DNA from: Streptomyces sp. A2-16
Lineage (GTDB): Bacteria > Actinomycetota > Actinomycetes > Streptomycetales > Streptomycetaceae
DNA: 64,000 nt
Reading direction: 5' to 3'
Assembly: GCF_018128905.1 (NCBI RefSeq)
Contig: NZ_CP063808.1
Location: 4,092,001-4,156,000 of the forward strand
Each line of letters starts with the position of its first letter. The stretch's first letter is position 1. The notes below the pieces were generated by a model that was given only the letters and a program-made list of their open reading frames with translations, made no database searches and was not told the DNA's origin. Below are positions 7,169 to 15,065 of the stretch, piece after piece. The position numbers and the translations under genes are program-made.

Positions 7169-8437
7169 TCAGCGGACCACGTTGTTGAACTGCCCGGGGC
7201 GGACGCAGGCCAGAGCGACGACGCCGGCCAGCGGCAGGAGCGTGACCTGGAGGAGCCCGGCCCGGTCCCAGCCGAAGGCGTCCACCAGGGCGGCGAAGAG
7301 CAGGCCCGAGAACGCCGCCGGTCCGTAGTAACTGGTGACGAACAGGCCGGAGGCGCGTCCGATCTGCGACGGACGGACGGCCCGCTGCATCACGCTGTTG
7401 GTGTTGGGATAGACGAATCCCAGGCCGAAGGCGCCCATGAGGAAGGCGAACACGCACTGGACGCCGACGCCGGCCTGCGTGTCGTAGATGCACGCGCTGA
7501 TGGCGGAGACGGCCAGCAGGCTCAGTATCAGCAGGTTGCGCTGGTTCACGCGGTCACCGAGCCAGCCGCCGAAGACCGCCGTCATGCCGCCGAAACCGAG
7601 GAAACTCATGGCCAGTGCGGCCTGCCCGGCCGAGTAGTGCAGTGAGGTGATGAGGTACGTCGGGTAGAGGCCGAGGAAGCCGTAGATGGCCACACCGCTG
7701 ATGACCGCGTGGACGGCCAGCGCGATGGTGTTGCGGTTGTAGGCGGAGGCCGGCATGTGGTCGTAGCCCCTGGTGGAGACGGCTTTCTCGACGGAGTGCT
7801 CGGTCAGACCGGTCCTGAGCAGGAACAGGGAGGCGGCGGCGATCAGCAGCCCCGCCGTGCCGAACAGGTAGAAGGGCGAGTGCCAGGTGTCGTGGGTGCT
7901 CGCGAGCTCGACACCGATGAGCGGGGCGATGAACACGCCGACGGAGTAGCCCACGCCGATCACTCCGAAGGCGAGACCGCGCCGCTGCGCGAAGAAGGCA
8001 CCCATCGCGGCGAAGATCGCGGCGGACTGCATGCCCTCGCCGAAGCCCGAGACCACCCGGTACAGCGTCATGTCGGCGAAGCCGGTCGCCAGCGGGGTGG
8101 CCATGGTGCCGAGGGAGTAGATCACGATGCTGGCCAGCAGCACGGTCTTGCGTCGGAACCGGTCCAGCAGATAACCCGCGGGCAGGCCGGCCAGGGCCAT
8201 GCCGAGGGTGAAGTTGGTCGCCAGCAGTCCGCCCTGCTCCAGCGAGAACCCGTACTCCGCACGGATGTCGGGCAGCAGTGGCGGAAAGACCTGACGGTCC
8301 ATCGCGTTGACCATGTAGGAGAGGACCACCAGCAGGAAGCCCACGCCGATCATGGCGCGGGAAACGGGCGGGCGGCTGCTTTCCTGGGTGCCTTTGACGG
8401 GCACTGCACTCGTGTCTGCTTGCGCTGCGTGAGTCAT
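7169..8437 (-). CDS. MFS transporter, probable organic/aromatic acid carrier
   Basis: 422-aa major facilitator with about 12 hydrophobic segments. The family motif between TM2 and TM3 is visible as GYLLDRFRRKTVLL, and the second-half equivalent as GWLGDRVNQRN. The first helix begins near residue 28 and contains NAMDRQVF, common in anion:cation symporters for aromatic and sugar acids. The ATG at 8437 has AGGAG upstream. It faces the FAH gene across a shared terminator and is divergent from the hydroxyacid dehydrogenase operon, so uptake of the pathway substrate is the natural role. The substrate is inferred from context only; no LacI operator is seen close to its own start. Confidence 0.9.
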   Translation of the reverse strand: MTHAAQADTSAVPVKGTQESSRPPVSRAMIGVGFLLVVLSYMVNAMDRQVFPPLLPDIRAEYGFSLEQGGLLATNFTLGMALAGLPAGYLLDRFRRKTVLLASIVIYSLGTMATPLATGFADMTLYRVVSGFGEGMQSAAIFAAMGAFFAQRRGLAFGVIGVGYSVGVFIAPLIGVELASTHDTWHSPFYLFGTAGLLIAAASLFLLRTGLTEHSVEKAVSTRGYDHMPASAYNRNTIALAVHAVISGVAIYGFLGLYPTYLITSLHYSAGQAALAMSFLGFGGMTAVFGGWLGDRVNQRNLLILSLLAVSAISACIYDTQAGVGVQCVFAFLMGAFGLGFVYPNTNSVMQRAVRPSQIGRASGLFVTSYYGPAAFSGLLFAALVDAFGWDRAGLLQVTLLPLAGVVALACVRPGQFNNVVR

Positions 8438-9164
8438 GGCGGCTCCTGATGAGGGGATGGGCCGCGGCGGGCCGCGGCGGATCCATCGCCGCGCGGGAGC
8501 GCACGGCGATGGCAAGAAGCGGTGAGCTGAACACGGACCTGATTCGGCGACGGCGATATCGGTGCCGTCCGACGGAATGCGGGCGAGCGGCCACCGCGCG
8601 GTCGGACACCGCGTGCGGAATTCAGTCGTACAGCGCCCGTCGGGGACGTCCGTGGCTATGGCGTCTTCGACTGCCGGACCTTGTGCGGACACTTATCGGC
8701 CGCACGGTCGGGGTTGGCTGAAACCATGAAGGGAAGTGTCCGGCGCGTCAAGACGTGCGCCGGAATTTCTTGGAATGCCGGAGCTTTCCCGGGATGCCAG
8801 GGACCGCCTGCTCAGGAAGAGGGTGCAGGTAGGTGCCTGTACGACACGTTCTTGACGATTCTCGAACCCCTGGTGCTATCGTTAGCACCACGTGGCTGTG
8901 ACACAGTGATTCGACCTGCCCCGACAACTCGTGACCCGGTTGCCGGGGCCAGGCAGTGGCACCTCCTGACCACGAGTCGGGAATCGCCGACGACATCCGA
9001 GCAAGCCCAGCGACACTCCCCACCCGCACTCATGGCGGCCGTCGACCATCGGACAGGCCGACGGCTGCCGTACCGGGTGATGCTCAGACCTGCCGACCGG
9101 ACGCGACCGGGCGTGAAGCCCGGCCGTGCGCGGCGGCCGAACGATTCTGCGAGGACGATCTGCC
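8438..9164. other. Long divergent intergenic region with one operator
   Basis: 727 bp between the MFS gene and the hydroxyacid dehydrogenase gene. I find no convincing gene here. It holds the plus-strand promoter and LacI operator 5 near 8852-8888, leaving a leader of about 270 nt before the dehydrogenase start. No clear terminator or riboswitch-like structure was recognised in that leader. Confidence 0.6.
8852..8888 (+). promoter_or_regulatory. Promoter with LacI-family operator 5
   Basis: TTGACG (8852-8857) is followed after 17 nt by GCTATC (8875-8880). The -10 lies inside the palindrome GTGCTATCGTTAGCAC (8873-8888, flanked by G and C to 18 bp). The geometry matches the FMN reductase promoter, so binding of the LacI repressor should block RNA polymerase directly. 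Confidence 0.8.
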
Positions 9165-10169
9165 ATGACACCACCGAGCCGCCCAGACACCGTGCTGCTC
9201 ACCGACCACGCCTGGCCCGACGACTCGGTCGAGCGATCCGTCATCGAGGGCGCGGGCCACACGCTGGTGTCCGGCCCCGCGGCACCCGCTTCTGCCGGGG
9301 CCATCGAGAAGCTGGTCACCGAGCACCGCCCCGCGGCCATTCTCACCTGCTGGGCGCCGGTCTCGGCCACCGCGATCGGCGCCTCGCCGGACCTGCGGAT
9401 CGTGGCCAGACTCGGCGTCGGCCTCGACAACATCGCGGTGGACACCGCCACCGAGCGGGGCGTGTGGGTCACCAACGTCCCGGACTACTGCGTCGAGGAG
9501 GTCTCCGACCACGCCGTCGGCATGGTGCTCGCCTGGACGCGGGGCCTGGCCGTGTTCGACCGGGAGGTCCGCACGGGCCGTTGGGATCCCGCCGGCGCCC
9601 GGTTGCGCCGTCTGTCCACGCTGACCTGCGGCGTGGTCGGCTTCGGCCGGATCGGACGCGCCACCGCCCGCAAACTCGGCGCGTTCGGCTGCCGGATCCT
9701 GGCCCACGACCCCCACCCGCCGAAGGACGACTCCGGAGTCGAGCTGGTGGGCCTGGAAGAACTGCTGCGCCGCAGCGACGCGGTGATCCTTCACGTGCCG
9801 CTGACGCCCGGCACACACCATCTCATCGGCCCCGATCAGCTGGCGCTGATGAAGCCGGGCGGACTGCTGGTCAACGTCAGCCGCGGCGGTCTGGTGGACA
9901 CCGACGCCGTCATCAAGGCGCTCGACGGCGGTCAGCTGGACGGAGCCGCCTTCGACGTCCTGGAGAGCGAGCCCCGTGTTCCCGCCGCGCTGCTGGACCA
10001 GCCCGGCGCGCTGCTCACCCCCCACGTCGCCTTCTCCTCCGACGCCTCGGTCACGGAACTGCGCCGCCGCGCCGCGGAGGAGGTCGTACGGATTCTGGCG
10101 GGCGAGGCACCGGCACACCCCTGCAACAACCCCGGAGTCAGGCCCGCCGGCTCGGGTGACCGGTCATGA
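9165..10169 (+). CDS. D-isomer-specific 2-hydroxyacid dehydrogenase
   Basis: 334 aa, of the D-3-phosphoglycerate/hydroxypyruvate reductase family. The NAD-binding glycine motif GFGRIG is at 159-164; the catalytic residues are R240 (NVSRGG), E269 (ESEP) and H287 (LTPHVAF). It should interconvert a 2-oxoacid and a D-2-hydroxyacid with NAD(H). The ATG at 9165 has GAGGA upstream. Its stop overlaps the next gene's start (ATGA, 10166-10169), so it is translationally coupled to the kinase. In this regulon it could act on hydroxypyruvate-, tartronate- or glycerate-like fragments that the kinase and enolase paralogue then process; this is inferred from context. Confidence 0.9.
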   Translation: MTPPSRPDTVLLTDHAWPDDSVERSVIEGAGHTLVSGPAAPASAGAIEKLVTEHRPAAILTCWAPVSATAIGASPDLRIVARLGVGLDNIAVDTATERGVWVTNVPDYCVEEVSDHAVGMVLAWTRGLAVFDREVRTGRWDPAGARLRRLSTLTCGVVGFGRIGRATARKLGAFGCRILAHDPHPPKDDSGVELVGLEELLRRSDAVILHVPLTPGTHHLIGPDQLALMKPGGLLVNVSRGGLVDTDAVIKALDGGQLDGAAFDVLESEPRVPAALLDQPGALLTPHVAFSSDASVTELRRRAAEEVVRILAGEAPAHPCNNPGVRPAGSGDRS

Positions 10170-11212
10170 GCCCCACCGCGCAGGGCCAGGACTCCGCGCT
10201 GTCCGACTTCCTGTTCGCCCACAAGCTCGCGCACCCCGGCGAAACCGCGCGTTGGACGCCGCTGACCGGCGGGGTCTCCTCCGACCTGTGGCGGGTGGAG
10301 CTGCCGGGCCGCTCGCTGTGCGTCAAGCGGGCCCTGGCCCGGTTGCGGGTCGCGGCCGACTGGGAGGCGCCGGTGTCGCGCAACGCCTACGAATGGGCAT
10401 GGATGCGGTTCGCGTCCCGGCACCGGCCGGACAGCGTGCCCGAACTGCTGGCGCACGACCCCGATGCCGGCCTCTTCGCGATGGCGTACCTGCCCGCCGA
10501 GCGCTACCCCATGTGGAAGTCCCAACTCCTCGCCGGTGAGGTGGAGGTGAGGACCGCGGCGGCCCTCGGAGAGGTGCTCGGCACCCTGCACGCGGCAAGC
10601 GCGGGTGACGCGAGCCTCGCCTCGGAGTTCGCCACGGACGACAACTTCCATGCCCTGCGGATCGAGCCGTACCTTCTGGCCACCGCGGCGGCGCACCCCG
10701 GCCTGGCCGACATCCTCCATGGCCTCGCCGACCGCACGGCCGGCACACGCCTGGCCCTGGTCCACGGCGACGTCAGCCCCAAGAACATCCTCGTCGGCCC
10801 GTCGGGGCCCGTCCTCCTGGACGCCGAGTGCGCCTGGTACGGCGACCCGGCCTTCGACTTGGCCTTCTGCGTCAATCATCTGCTCCTGAAGAGTCTCGTG
10901 GTGTCCGGCCGCCGCGCCGAACTCCTGCGGTCCGCCCGGGTGCTGGCGGAGGAATACGTCCGACGGGTCGACTGGGAACCCCGGCCCGCCCTGGAGACGC
11001 GGGCCGCCACCCTGCTGCCCGCACTGCTGCTCGCCCGGGTGGACGGCAAGTCCCCGGTGGAGTACCTCACCGACGACCGGGACCGGCTGTTCGTCCGCAC
11101 CGTGGCTTCGGCACTGCTGCGAGCGCCCGCCTCCTCGGTGGCCGATGTGCTGGATGCCTGGGCGACGGCCCTTCGGCCTCCGGCCGAGACCGGCAGCGGC
11201 CGGCCCGCATGA
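10166..11212 (+). CDS. APH-fold small-molecule kinase (phosphotransferase enzyme family)
   Basis: 348 aa with the aminoglycoside-phosphotransferase/choline-kinase fold. The ATP-site lysine is probably K54 (LCVKRAL); the catalytic Brenner motif is HGDVSPKNIL (H200-D202) and the metal-binding aspartate is D219 (LLDAECAWYGDPAFDLAF). The family includes homoserine kinases, methylthioribose kinase and antibiotic kinases. Its 4-nt overlap with a hydroxyacid dehydrogenase in a catabolic regulon points to phosphorylation of a catabolic intermediate rather than antibiotic resistance. Together with the enolase paralogue it suggests a route through a phosphorylated hydroxy-acid. Confidence 0.85.
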   Translation: MSPTAQGQDSALSDFLFAHKLAHPGETARWTPLTGGVSSDLWRVELPGRSLCVKRALARLRVAADWEAPVSRNAYEWAWMRFASRHRPDSVPELLAHDPDAGLFAMAYLPAERYPMWKSQLLAGEVEVRTAAALGEVLGTLHAASAGDASLASEFATDDNFHALRIEPYLLATAAAHPGLADILHGLADRTAGTRLALVHGDVSPKNILVGPSGPVLLDAECAWYGDPAFDLAFCVNHLLLKSLVVSGRRAELLRSARVLAEEYVRRVDWEPRPALETRAATLLPALLLARVDGKSPVEYLTDDRDRLFVRTVASALLRAPASSVADVLDAWATALRPPAETGSGRPA

Positions 11213-11254
11213 CAGATCGTCCGGCGGATCCGGCGGACCGAACCAGGAGCAACC

Positions 11255-11785
11255 ATGCGCAGAGTCGTCACCGGGCACGACGAGAACGGCAAGTCGGTGG
11301 TCGTCAGCGACGGCACCGTCCCCCGCAGCCGGGAGTTCACCAGCCTGCCGGGCTGGGTCTCCCGCCTCGCGTGGGCAACCGACCCCGGCGAACCGGTCAG
11401 CCGGGCCGGAGAGGACCCTACACCGAAGGTCACCAGCCTGCTTCCGGCGCCGGGAGGCAGCAGGTTCATCGTCCTGACCTTCCCGCCGGAGGCCGCCTTG
11501 GCCGATCCGGCTTTCGACCCCGCCGCCTTCGACCGGGAACAGCGGGCCGATTCGCCCGGCATCGCCGAACTCATCGAGCCCGACGGCATGCACACGACCC
11601 CGACGGTGGACTACGGCATCGTGCTCCAGGGCGAGATCGTCCTCGAACTCGACGACGGCGGCTGCACCCCGCTCTCCACAGGCGACATCGTGATCCAGAA
11701 CGGAACCCGGCACGCCTGGCGCAACCGCAGCGACCGACCGGCCACGATGGCCTTCGTCCTCATCGGGGCCGAGGGCGGTGGCTGA
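11255..11785 (+). CDS. Cupin-domain protein
   Basis: 176 aa. The C-terminal half is a single conserved beta-barrel cupin (VDYGIVLQGEIVLELDDG, then GDIVIQNGTRHAWRN). The N-terminal half, about residues 1-90, has weaker family signal. The start ATG at 11255 has AGGAGC upstream, and the gene follows the kinase by 42 nt, so it belongs to the same transcript. Such cupins often bind a metal and act as small isomerases, dioxygenases or lyases in aromatic-acid or sugar-acid pathways. The first cupin motif lacks the usual HxH pair (it reads VDYGIV), so metal binding is uncertain. Confidence 0.8.
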   Translation: MRRVVTGHDENGKSVVVSDGTVPRSREFTSLPGWVSRLAWATDPGEPVSRAGEDPTPKVTSLLPAPGGSRFIVLTFPPEAALADPAFDPAAFDREQRADSPGIAELIEPDGMHTTPTVDYGIVLQGEIVLELDDGGCTPLSTGDIVIQNGTRHAWRNRSDRPATMAFVLIGAEGGG

Positions 11786-11830
11786 GAGGGAAGAACCGGG
11801 GGCACCGCTTGGCGGGAAAACGGAGAAAGG

Positions 11831-11903
11831 CGACGAGGGCAGGATTCGAACCTGCGTCCACCCGGGATCAGAGCCGGGCGCTCCTCCGCAGAGCTTCCTC
11901 GTC
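11831..11903 (-). tRNA. tRNA-like gene, CUG in the anticodon loop (Gln-like), 8-nt loop
   Basis: The minus strand folds as a cloverleaf. The acceptor stem is GACGAGG/CCTCGTC (extendable by three pairs), the D arm GCTC-TGCGGAG-GAGC, the anticodon stem CCCGG/CCGGG, and the T arm GCAGG-TTCGAAT-CCTGC is perfect. The anticodon loop reads CTCTGATC, 8 nt instead of 7; its TCTGAT core resembles tRNA-Gln(CUG). Position 8 is A instead of the near-universal U. No CCA is encoded, as is usual in Streptomyces. It could be a functional unusual tRNA, a degenerate copy, or a former integration site. No integrase is near. Confidence 0.6.
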
Positions 11904-11965
11904 GCCACTGCGATCATCGCCGCAACCGCTGTGCGGGACAACTGATTTGTCGGGCGGAGCCCAGG

Positions 11966-13339
11966 TCACGTCCACTCCTGAGCAGCCGCACGCTTCTGCT
12001 TGCCGGAGAAGATTCCTGCCGACCGGAGAGCGCCGGCCATGAGCGGGTCGGCGACGGGGACTCCGTGGACCAACTCGGGGGTTCGCCGGAAGGCCACGGC
12101 CTCGGCCACCGGCCTGGGAGCGGTCCAGGCTCCGCGGATCGGGTCCACCCGATGACGGGCGCAGACTGCCTCGACGAGTGAGCGTGGGCACTGCTCCTCA
12201 CCCCGGAGCACTTCCCAGGGCAGGGGAAGCTCCGCCCAGACGTAGGTGTCCGGGTGCAGGCCGCCGCCGCTCATGCGGTGCCAGTAGGCCACGTCGGCAG
12301 CCATCAGCCGGGGCACCTTGCCGGGACAGATCCGATCCAGGATCTCGTCCTGCCCCAACTCCGTCAGCAGCGCGAACCAGTGGGCCCGGGCGGTGTTCCA
12401 CGCCTGCGCGGCCTGGTTCCACGTCGACGAGTCGTCGCCGGGGCGCACGATCATCGTGTCGCGTTCCAGCGGATGCCGGTTCCAGGCGTCCTCCAGGAGT
12501 TCCGCGACCCGGCGCAGGAATCCGTTCCAGCGGACCAGCAGGCGAGTGAGGTCCTCGTCGGACACATGCGCGAGCACCTCTCCCGTGGGGTGCACATGGG
12601 CGACCGCGTACCAACAGGCCTTCTCGGGAAGGTTCCTGAGGCGCTGGAGCAGGGCCTCGGCGACCTCGTCGTAGACCTGACGCTGCCGCCCGTTGGTGAA
12701 GACGCTGCGCATGTAGCCGCGTGCCGTGAAGTAGGCGACGAAGGCCGCGGTGTCCGGATCCGTGGCGAACAGCTCGTAGGGCAGGGCATGGGCGAGGGCA
12801 CCCTTGCCGGTGATGACCACTTCACGTCGGTGCTGCTCGTGGAGGAGCCGGGCCAGCTTGGCCTCCATTCTGCGCAGGAGCCGGAAGCGCTTGTTGTACT
12901 GGCGTTTCGAGATGTCGCCGAGACCCGCCGCCGTACGCTCGGCCCGGTCGAGGCGGTCCAGGCCGAAGTCGTTCTGCCCGTACGAACGGCCGATCTCCTC
13001 GCCCGCTCGCCGGATCACCGCCTCGATCCGGTCAGGATCGTCCCCGGCGCTTGCCGGGAGTTCCGGCATGCTCGTGAAAAGGCGTGCCGCTCGGGCGAGT
13101 TGGCGCTGTGCGCCGACCGGGCGGGCGAACTCCTCCCGCATGGAGGTGTAGCCGTGCCAGAGATTGCGCAGCGAGTGCTCGGCGGCCTTCGCGAGCGCCG
13201 CCTCGGTTGCCGCGTCGAGACGGGTTCCCTGGGCGGCGTACATGTCCTGGATGAGCCGGGCCACGTCCTCCGGACGCTTGCGCAGGGTGAGCGAGGCGTG
13301 CAGTTCACGGAGGATCTGTTCGCTGGTGGACGACGGCAT
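11966..13339 (-). CDS. Hypothetical protein, unrecognised family
   Basis: About 457 aa from ATG 13339, which has an AGGG sequence upstream; an in-frame GTG at 13348 would add three residues. I do not recognise a family. The protein looks soluble, with no signal peptide or membrane segment. The N-terminal two-thirds is rich in charged helical sequence and arginines (SKRQYNKRFRLLRRMEAKL near 150-170), and the C-terminal part is rich in tryptophan and histidine. Codon use resembles the neighbours. It lies just upstream of the tRNA-like gene on the same strand and is not obviously part of an operon. Confidence 0.75.
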   Translation of the reverse strand: MPSSTSEQILRELHASLTLRKRPEDVARLIQDMYAAQGTRLDAATEAALAKAAEHSLRNLWHGYTSMREEFARPVGAQRQLARAARLFTSMPELPASAGDDPDRIEAVIRRAGEEIGRSYGQNDFGLDRLDRAERTAAGLGDISKRQYNKRFRLLRRMEAKLARLLHEQHRREVVITGKGALAHALPYELFATDPDTAAFVAYFTARGYMRSVFTNGRQRQVYDEVAEALLQRLRNLPEKACWYAVAHVHPTGEVLAHVSDEDLTRLLVRWNGFLRRVAELLEDAWNRHPLERDTMIVRPGDDSSTWNQAAQAWNTARAHWFALLTELGQDEILDRICPGKVPRLMAADVAYWHRMSGGGLHPDTYVWAELPLPWEVLRGEEQCPRSLVEAVCARHRVDPIRGAWTAPRPVAEAVAFRRTPELVHGVPVADPLMAGALRSAGIFSGKQKRAAAQEWT

Positions 13340-13420
13340 GGACCACACCCTGACATCACAACGACCAGGTCTCCACTGCTTATCCGTGTGCGCGGTCCGG
13401 TCAGTGCTGCCGTGCCTCGG

Positions 13421-14329
13421 TCACTGCTGCTTTCTGATGCTGTCGATGATGCGGGTCCAGTTGTCGCCGCCGTGGCCGTTCTCGATCGCCCGCCGGTAGT
13501 GGGCCTGCACGGCCAGTGGGAGCGCGAGGTCGAGGCCGAGTGACGTGCTGGTCTCGACGATGTGGTCGGACGTCGCACCCATCATGGTGACGGTGCTGAG
13601 ATCGCCGGGATGCTCTCCCGCATCGAGCGCGACGCCGAGTTGCTTGTCACCGGCCCTCAGCATGTCGCCGATCGAGTCGGTGAAGGAGAGCAGCTCCGGC
13701 AGCGCTTCCGACGCCTTCAACCCTGCCGTGCCCAACATCGCGGTGGCGTGCATCAGCGCCGACAGGCTGGTGAGGAACACCGCGAGCTGGGCCTGGTACA
13801 TCATCTGCGCGAGACCGGGGTCGTCGCCCAGATACCTCGGTGTTCCCAGCGGTGCCAACACCGCACGGTGGGTCTCCATCACCTGCTCGCGGCCGCTGTA
13901 GTAGACATGGGCCGCGTCCGTGCCGACCATCGGTGCGGGAACCATGACCCCGCCGGTGAGGAAGCCGGCGCCGTGGCCGGCCGCCCAGGTAGCTGCCTCG
14001 CGGGTTCGGTCGGGAGTGTCGGAGCTCAGGTTGACCAGTGTGCGGCCGGCGAGGGATGCGGTGGCGGTGCCGAGGATGTCGTACATCGCCTGGTAGTCGG
14101 TGAGGCTGAGGATCACGAGGTCACTGGCTTCGACCGCCTCGCGGGGTGTCGGTGCGAGGGTTGCTCCGTCGGTGACGACGCCGTCGGCCCGGGCGGCGGT
14201 GCGGTTCCAGACCGTCACCGGGTGGCCGGAGTCGAGGAGCGTGCGGGTCATCGCCTGGCCCATCGGACCCAGCCCGATCACGGTGACAGGGGTGTTCTGA
14301 CTGCTGGTGGCGTTCAGTTGTTCGATCAC
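13421..14329 (-). CDS. NAD(P)-binding oxidoreductase, imine reductase/beta-hydroxyacid dehydrogenase-like
   Basis: 302 aa. The N-terminal Rossmann fold has GLGPMG at 19-24 followed by VWNRTAARA, the 6-phosphogluconate dehydrogenase/3-hydroxyisobutyrate dehydrogenase pattern with an NADP-type N-R. The C-terminal helical domain (from about residue 170) has the lengths seen in actinobacterial imine reductases, and the ending NGHGGDNWTRIIDSIRK resembles the GHGG...I motif of that group. It probably reduces an imine or a 3-hydroxyacid-type substrate with NADPH. It is divergent from the HxlR regulator, which probably controls it. Confidence 0.85.
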   Translation of the reverse strand: MIEQLNATSSQNTPVTVIGLGPMGQAMTRTLLDSGHPVTVWNRTAARADGVVTDGATLAPTPREAVEASDLVILSLTDYQAMYDILGTATASLAGRTLVNLSSDTPDRTREAATWAAGHGAGFLTGGVMVPAPMVGTDAAHVYYSGREQVMETHRAVLAPLGTPRYLGDDPGLAQMMYQAQLAVFLTSLSALMHATAMLGTAGLKASEALPELLSFTDSIGDMLRAGDKQLGVALDAGEHPGDLSTVTMMGATSDHIVETSTSLGLDLALPLAVQAHYRRAIENGHGGDNWTRIIDSIRKQQ

Positions 14330-14362
14330 TCCTCCATGGTCGGAGAGCGCCGCTAGTGTCGG

Positions 14363-14402
14363 AAGTACCCACTATTTTCTGCGGTACTTACCTTTTAGTA
14401 AG
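14363..14402. promoter_or_regulatory. Candidate HxlR operators in the divergent promoter
   Basis: Two interlocking inverted repeats lie between the imine-reductase-like gene and hxlR: AAGTACC (14363-14369) with GGTACTT (14383-14389), and CTTAC (14387-14391) with GTAAG (14398-14402). HxlR regulators commonly bind such repeats between themselves and a divergent oxidoreductase. Confidence 0.6.
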
Positions 14403-14412
14403 GGGTTCAGTG

Positions 14413-14784
14413 ATGGCCAAGGCACCGAGATGCGGGCCCTACATCTGCGGCATCGACGCCGCGCTCGACGTGGTGAGCGGCAAGTGGAAGGGACTGATCC
14501 TCTGGGAGCTCGAAGCCCATGGCATACGCCGCTTCGCTGAACTCCGTCGCGGCTTACCGGGGGTGAGCGAGAAGATGCTGACGCAGCACCTGCGGGAGAT
14601 GGAGGAGGACGGGCTCGTGCACCGCGAGGTCTACGCCGAGGTGCCGCCGCGCGTGGAGTACTCCCTCACCGAGCACGGGCACACGCTCAACCGGGCGCTC
14701 GAACCACTCGGTGCCTGGGGAGTCGAGCGGATACGCCGCGAGGACTCCGAAGCGGCCGACATGGCTGAGGCCTCGCGTCACTAG
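14413..14784 (+). CDS. HxlR-family winged-helix regulator
   Basis: 123 aa from ATG 14413 (AAGGGG upstream). The protein has the HxlR core: a cysteine near the N-terminus (RCGPYICGIDAALDVVSGKW), the winged helix (RRFAELRRGLPGVSEKMLTQHLREMEEDGLV) and the wing (YSLTEHG). Two cysteines (CGPYIC) lie at the usual redox or electrophile-sensing position. It probably represses the divergent oxidoreductase gene and its own through the palindromes at 14363-14402 and responds to an aldehyde, quinone or other electrophile. Confidence 0.9.
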   Translation: MAKAPRCGPYICGIDAALDVVSGKWKGLILWELEAHGIRRFAELRRGLPGVSEKMLTQHLREMEEDGLVHREVYAEVPPRVEYSLTEHGHTLNRALEPLGAWGVERIRREDSEAADMAEASRH

Positions 14785-15065
14785 GGCCTGATCCGCCGGA
14801 CAGCGCTGGGCGTCCTTGCCGCCGCCCCGGTGCGTGCGCCCCGAGAATGGTCGGGGGCGAGCCGAACCGCCGGGCCCGACCATTCACCGGCCCACCAGCG
14901 CACTTCCTCGTTCTCGACCTGGAAGGTGCCCGTCGGACCGTCCGCGTCGAGAGTCGCCAGGCCGCCGGCGGGGTCTGCCGCGACGAACTCCAGGAGACGG
15001 CCGACGCCACCCTGCGCACCTGGCCCCCCGTCTGAGCCGGGCTGCCCGAAGCGGCCGGAGTCGGC

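Noticed and set aside
10166..11212. Aminoglycoside resistance kinase
   Set aside because: It overlaps a hydroxyacid dehydrogenase in a substrate-regulated catabolic operon; the fold alone does not show resistance.
9932..11941. 669-codon minus-strand frame over dehydrogenase, kinase and cupin genes
   Set aside because: Low-complexity shadow translation antisense to three recognisable genes.
14785..15065. Possible gene remnant (62-codon plus-strand frame ending at 15035)
   Set aside because: No recognisable domain and no ribosome site; 281 bp judged non-coding.
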